Below are positions 62,250 through 64,000 of a DNA stretch of 64,000 bases, piece after piece (the first letter of the stretch is position 1; every line of letters starts with the position of its first letter). The translations under genes were made by a program, and so were the position numbers. This stretch comes from Heterostelium multicystogenum (taxonomy: Eukaryota; Evosea; Eumycetozoa; Acytosteliales; Acytosteliaceae): assembly GCA_003667245.1 (NCBI GenBank), contig RCNN01000122.1, positions 1 to 64,000 of the forward strand, in the 5' to 3' direction. The notes under the pieces are model-generated. The model did no database searches. It was not told where the DNA came from and was given only the letters and a program-made list of their open reading frames with translations.

Positions 62250-64000
62250 ATGGGTACTACCGATAAACAACACAATTGGATCAAGAAACATTTCAAGAAT
62301 CCACCATTTTGCTATGTTTGCAATAAATTAGTTTGGGATATTGGCAAAGTTGGTTACTGTAAGTTGAAAGCTTCGTGACATTATTAGCCCCAAGATTTGA
62401 TATTAAGACCAACAACTATTCTAGATTGTACAACTTGCCCATAGAGCTTCACATATAGAGTGTAATGAGACCTACCACTACGTACCACAGTTTTGTAGTG
62501 CAGTTAAGCATGATTGGTCAAAGGATTTCTTTGAAAACTCGCCGATGTGCTCCGGTTTGTAACAATATCATATTTTCAGCAGATAAAATATCTTGGATAT
62601 AGCTGTACCAAATGCTCTATAAAGGTAAAACAATTCAGCATCTAATGTTTATCACTGATCTGTTATTAATAATGTTTAACTGTAGTCACATAAGAATTGT
62701 AGAAATCTGACGACAAAATGTGAATCCTCAAAATCATTATTTTCAAATTGTAAAGTCTTCATTCGATGAAGCAGTAGTAAGCAGCAGTTCAAATAGCGCA
62801 AGCAACAGTGCAAGTAACAGTTACTCTAATTTAGAGGCAGCATTAACTTCACCTCTTGGTGCAAGTGGACTGTTCGTGCTTTGAGTGTATCATGTACGAT
62901 TCAGCCAACTTCGATGATAGGAAACAGAGGATCAACCAGTTTGACTTCAAACAGCTTAGCATCAAACAGGAAAGAGTGGATCATTTTGTAGGTAGTAGTA
63001 GCATTTTTAGCAATGGCAACAATAGCTTGAGTAGTAGTGTTAATTTAGCAAATAGTAATAATAGCAGTAATTTATCAAATAGCAGTGGAAGTAGTATAGG
63101 TGGAAGTGGAAATAGTAGTCACTTTAATAGTTTAAATAATAATAGTCTAAATAACCCAAATAGTTTGTATTAATAATAGTCATTTTAGTAATAGTATAAA
63201 TATCAGTGCCTCTCTTTCCGCAAGTGGAGTCATAGGCGGATCGTCACCTTCATCTTCGTCTTCACCTACCAACTAGCTCAACAAATTTGCTTTCCCACTT
63301 TCACCCAAGAGTACATTATGGACACCACCCTCCATACGAGTGCGCTTGATAATCCGTCGATGAGACCTTCATCCTTAGCTAAGTCACACGATCCCAATAG
63401 TGCAGGTGCGAGTGCATCTTATGGTAATTTGTTGTCACATCATCATCACCACGTTCGTACTTCCCTATACCTATCAATCATTGGCAATCGACAATTTCAG
63501 TGAGTTTGAGACAATCTTGTTCAATCCATCTATGTCGACATTCAATCAAAAGTTGATTTTCGTCGAAAAAGTAAAGTCTTTCTTTATTGGACTGTCATCA
63601 AAGATGGATCCGTCTTACGACCTCTCAATGCCACATCGCCCCCACAGTTCAGATGACCTCTACAAACTAGTAAATCGATTCAAATCGATTTCTCATATTT
63701 TCCACTATGAAATGATTGTGTATGGTCGCTTCCGTACACAATCACAAATCGATCAATATAAACACACAATGGAGTTGTTCCTTCAGCTTTATTATCATGC
63801 AGCATGGGAGGAGGAATCAGAGTTCATTCTTCGCTTGGCACTAGATTTTTATAATCACCTCTGTACACACCGATCTGATCTTGAAAATGTACTAATAGGC
63901 ATGACACCAAGTAAAGAGATACAACGTCGAATCAAAAAGTATTTCTATATCAATCCAGATGTTGATAAGAATGCTAAATCCTATCAGAAATTCAAAGGTC
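62250..64000 (+). CDS. Tandem C1-domain protein, 3' end cut by window
   Basis: Predicted signalling protein with two C1 zinc fingers. Exon 1 (62250-62358) starts MGTTDKQHNWIKKHFKNPPF and supplies the first His and the CYVC pair of C1 number one; its HX12CX2C spacing is exact. After an intron the finger continues YCTTC..HIEC with a frame break near 62436. C1 number two begins HDWSKDFFENSPMC (HX12C again), continues CTKCSIK, and finishes after a second intron with SHKNCRNLTTKC. Whether they bind diacylglycerol cannot be told. A Ser/Asn-rich linker (about 62770-63480) contains His repeats (SHHHHHVRT). The final part is a helical region of unknown family (MELFLQLYYHAAWEEESEFI, LALDFYNHLCTH). Frame breaks near 62555, 62870, 63170 and 63480 occur. 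The gene runs past 64000, so its main catalytic domain, if any, is not visible. Confidence 0.72.

Noticed and set aside
1..64000. tRNA, rRNA, CRISPR or bacterial mobile elements
   Set aside because: I scanned for B-box-like GTTCGAATC motifs, rRNA blocks and repeat-spacer arrays and found none that fit; no full transposon ORF was recognised.

Overview
The window is nuclear DNA of a social amoeba (Dictyostelia). The evidence is AT-rich intergenic DNA full of simple repeats, coding DNA that is much less AT-rich, short introns with GTAAG donors and AG acceptors, Asn/Gln/Ser-rich protein stretches, and gene architectures typical of the group (GRAM-RhoGAP-RasGEF, LIS1, mitochondrial SerRS, bacterial-type PurB). 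The coding DNA is richer in G+C than expected for Dictyostelium discoideum, so a Heterostelium/Polysphondylium-, Cavenderia- or Acytostelium-like species is more likely; this is inference.

Almost every conserved gene here is interrupted by one-base frame changes, often in homopolymer runs, while the same protein family continues in the neighbouring frame. I read these as errors in a draft assembly, not as pseudogenes, and give each gene its full span. Exon edges come from visible splice sites and family conservation.

Layout. 0-5 kb: TED1/CDC1/MPPE1-type metallophosphoesterase (+), Siw14/OCA-type phosphatase (-), adenylosuccinate lyase (+). 6-12 kb: a GRAM-RhoGAP-RasGEF protein (+) with a Pro/Ser/Asn-rich N-terminus across a 1.3 kb intron. 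13-17 kb: a mitochondrial-looking protein related to ATP-type PEP carboxykinase that lacks all active-site motifs (+), and a GNAT acetyltransferase (-). 17-25 kb: a gene-poor stretch with hairpins, a second RasGEF (+), mitochondrial seryl-tRNA synthetase (+). 25-37 kb: a large Cys-rich receptor-like membrane protein with a TOM1/THH1-like seven-helix end (+), lysosomal alpha-N-acetylglucosaminidase (+), a CAP-domain/papain fusion protease (-), a membrane-anchored I29 propeptide protein with no protease (+), peroxiredoxin-5 (-). 38-45 kb: LIS1 (-), LSM8 (+), HMG-CoA synthase (+). 45-52.6 kb: a CHD chromatin remodeller (-) whose C-terminus carries about five tandem SUMO/ubiquitin-like folds. 52.6-57.5 kb: a 4.9 kb stretch with no supported gene. 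57.5-59 kb: hnRNP Q/R-like three-RRM protein (-). 62-64 kb: a tandem C1-domain protein (+), cut by the window end.

The genes are ordinary eukaryotic single transcription units, not operons. Themes are Ras/Rho signalling (two RasGEFs and the C1 protein), lysosomal or secreted degradation (NAGLU, CAP-papain, I29 protein), purine, sterol and GPI-related metabolism, and RNA/chromatin. The most novel observations are the CHD plus tandem SUMO-like architecture, the PEPCK-derived pseudoenzyme, and the adjacent CAP-papain and orphan I29 genes.
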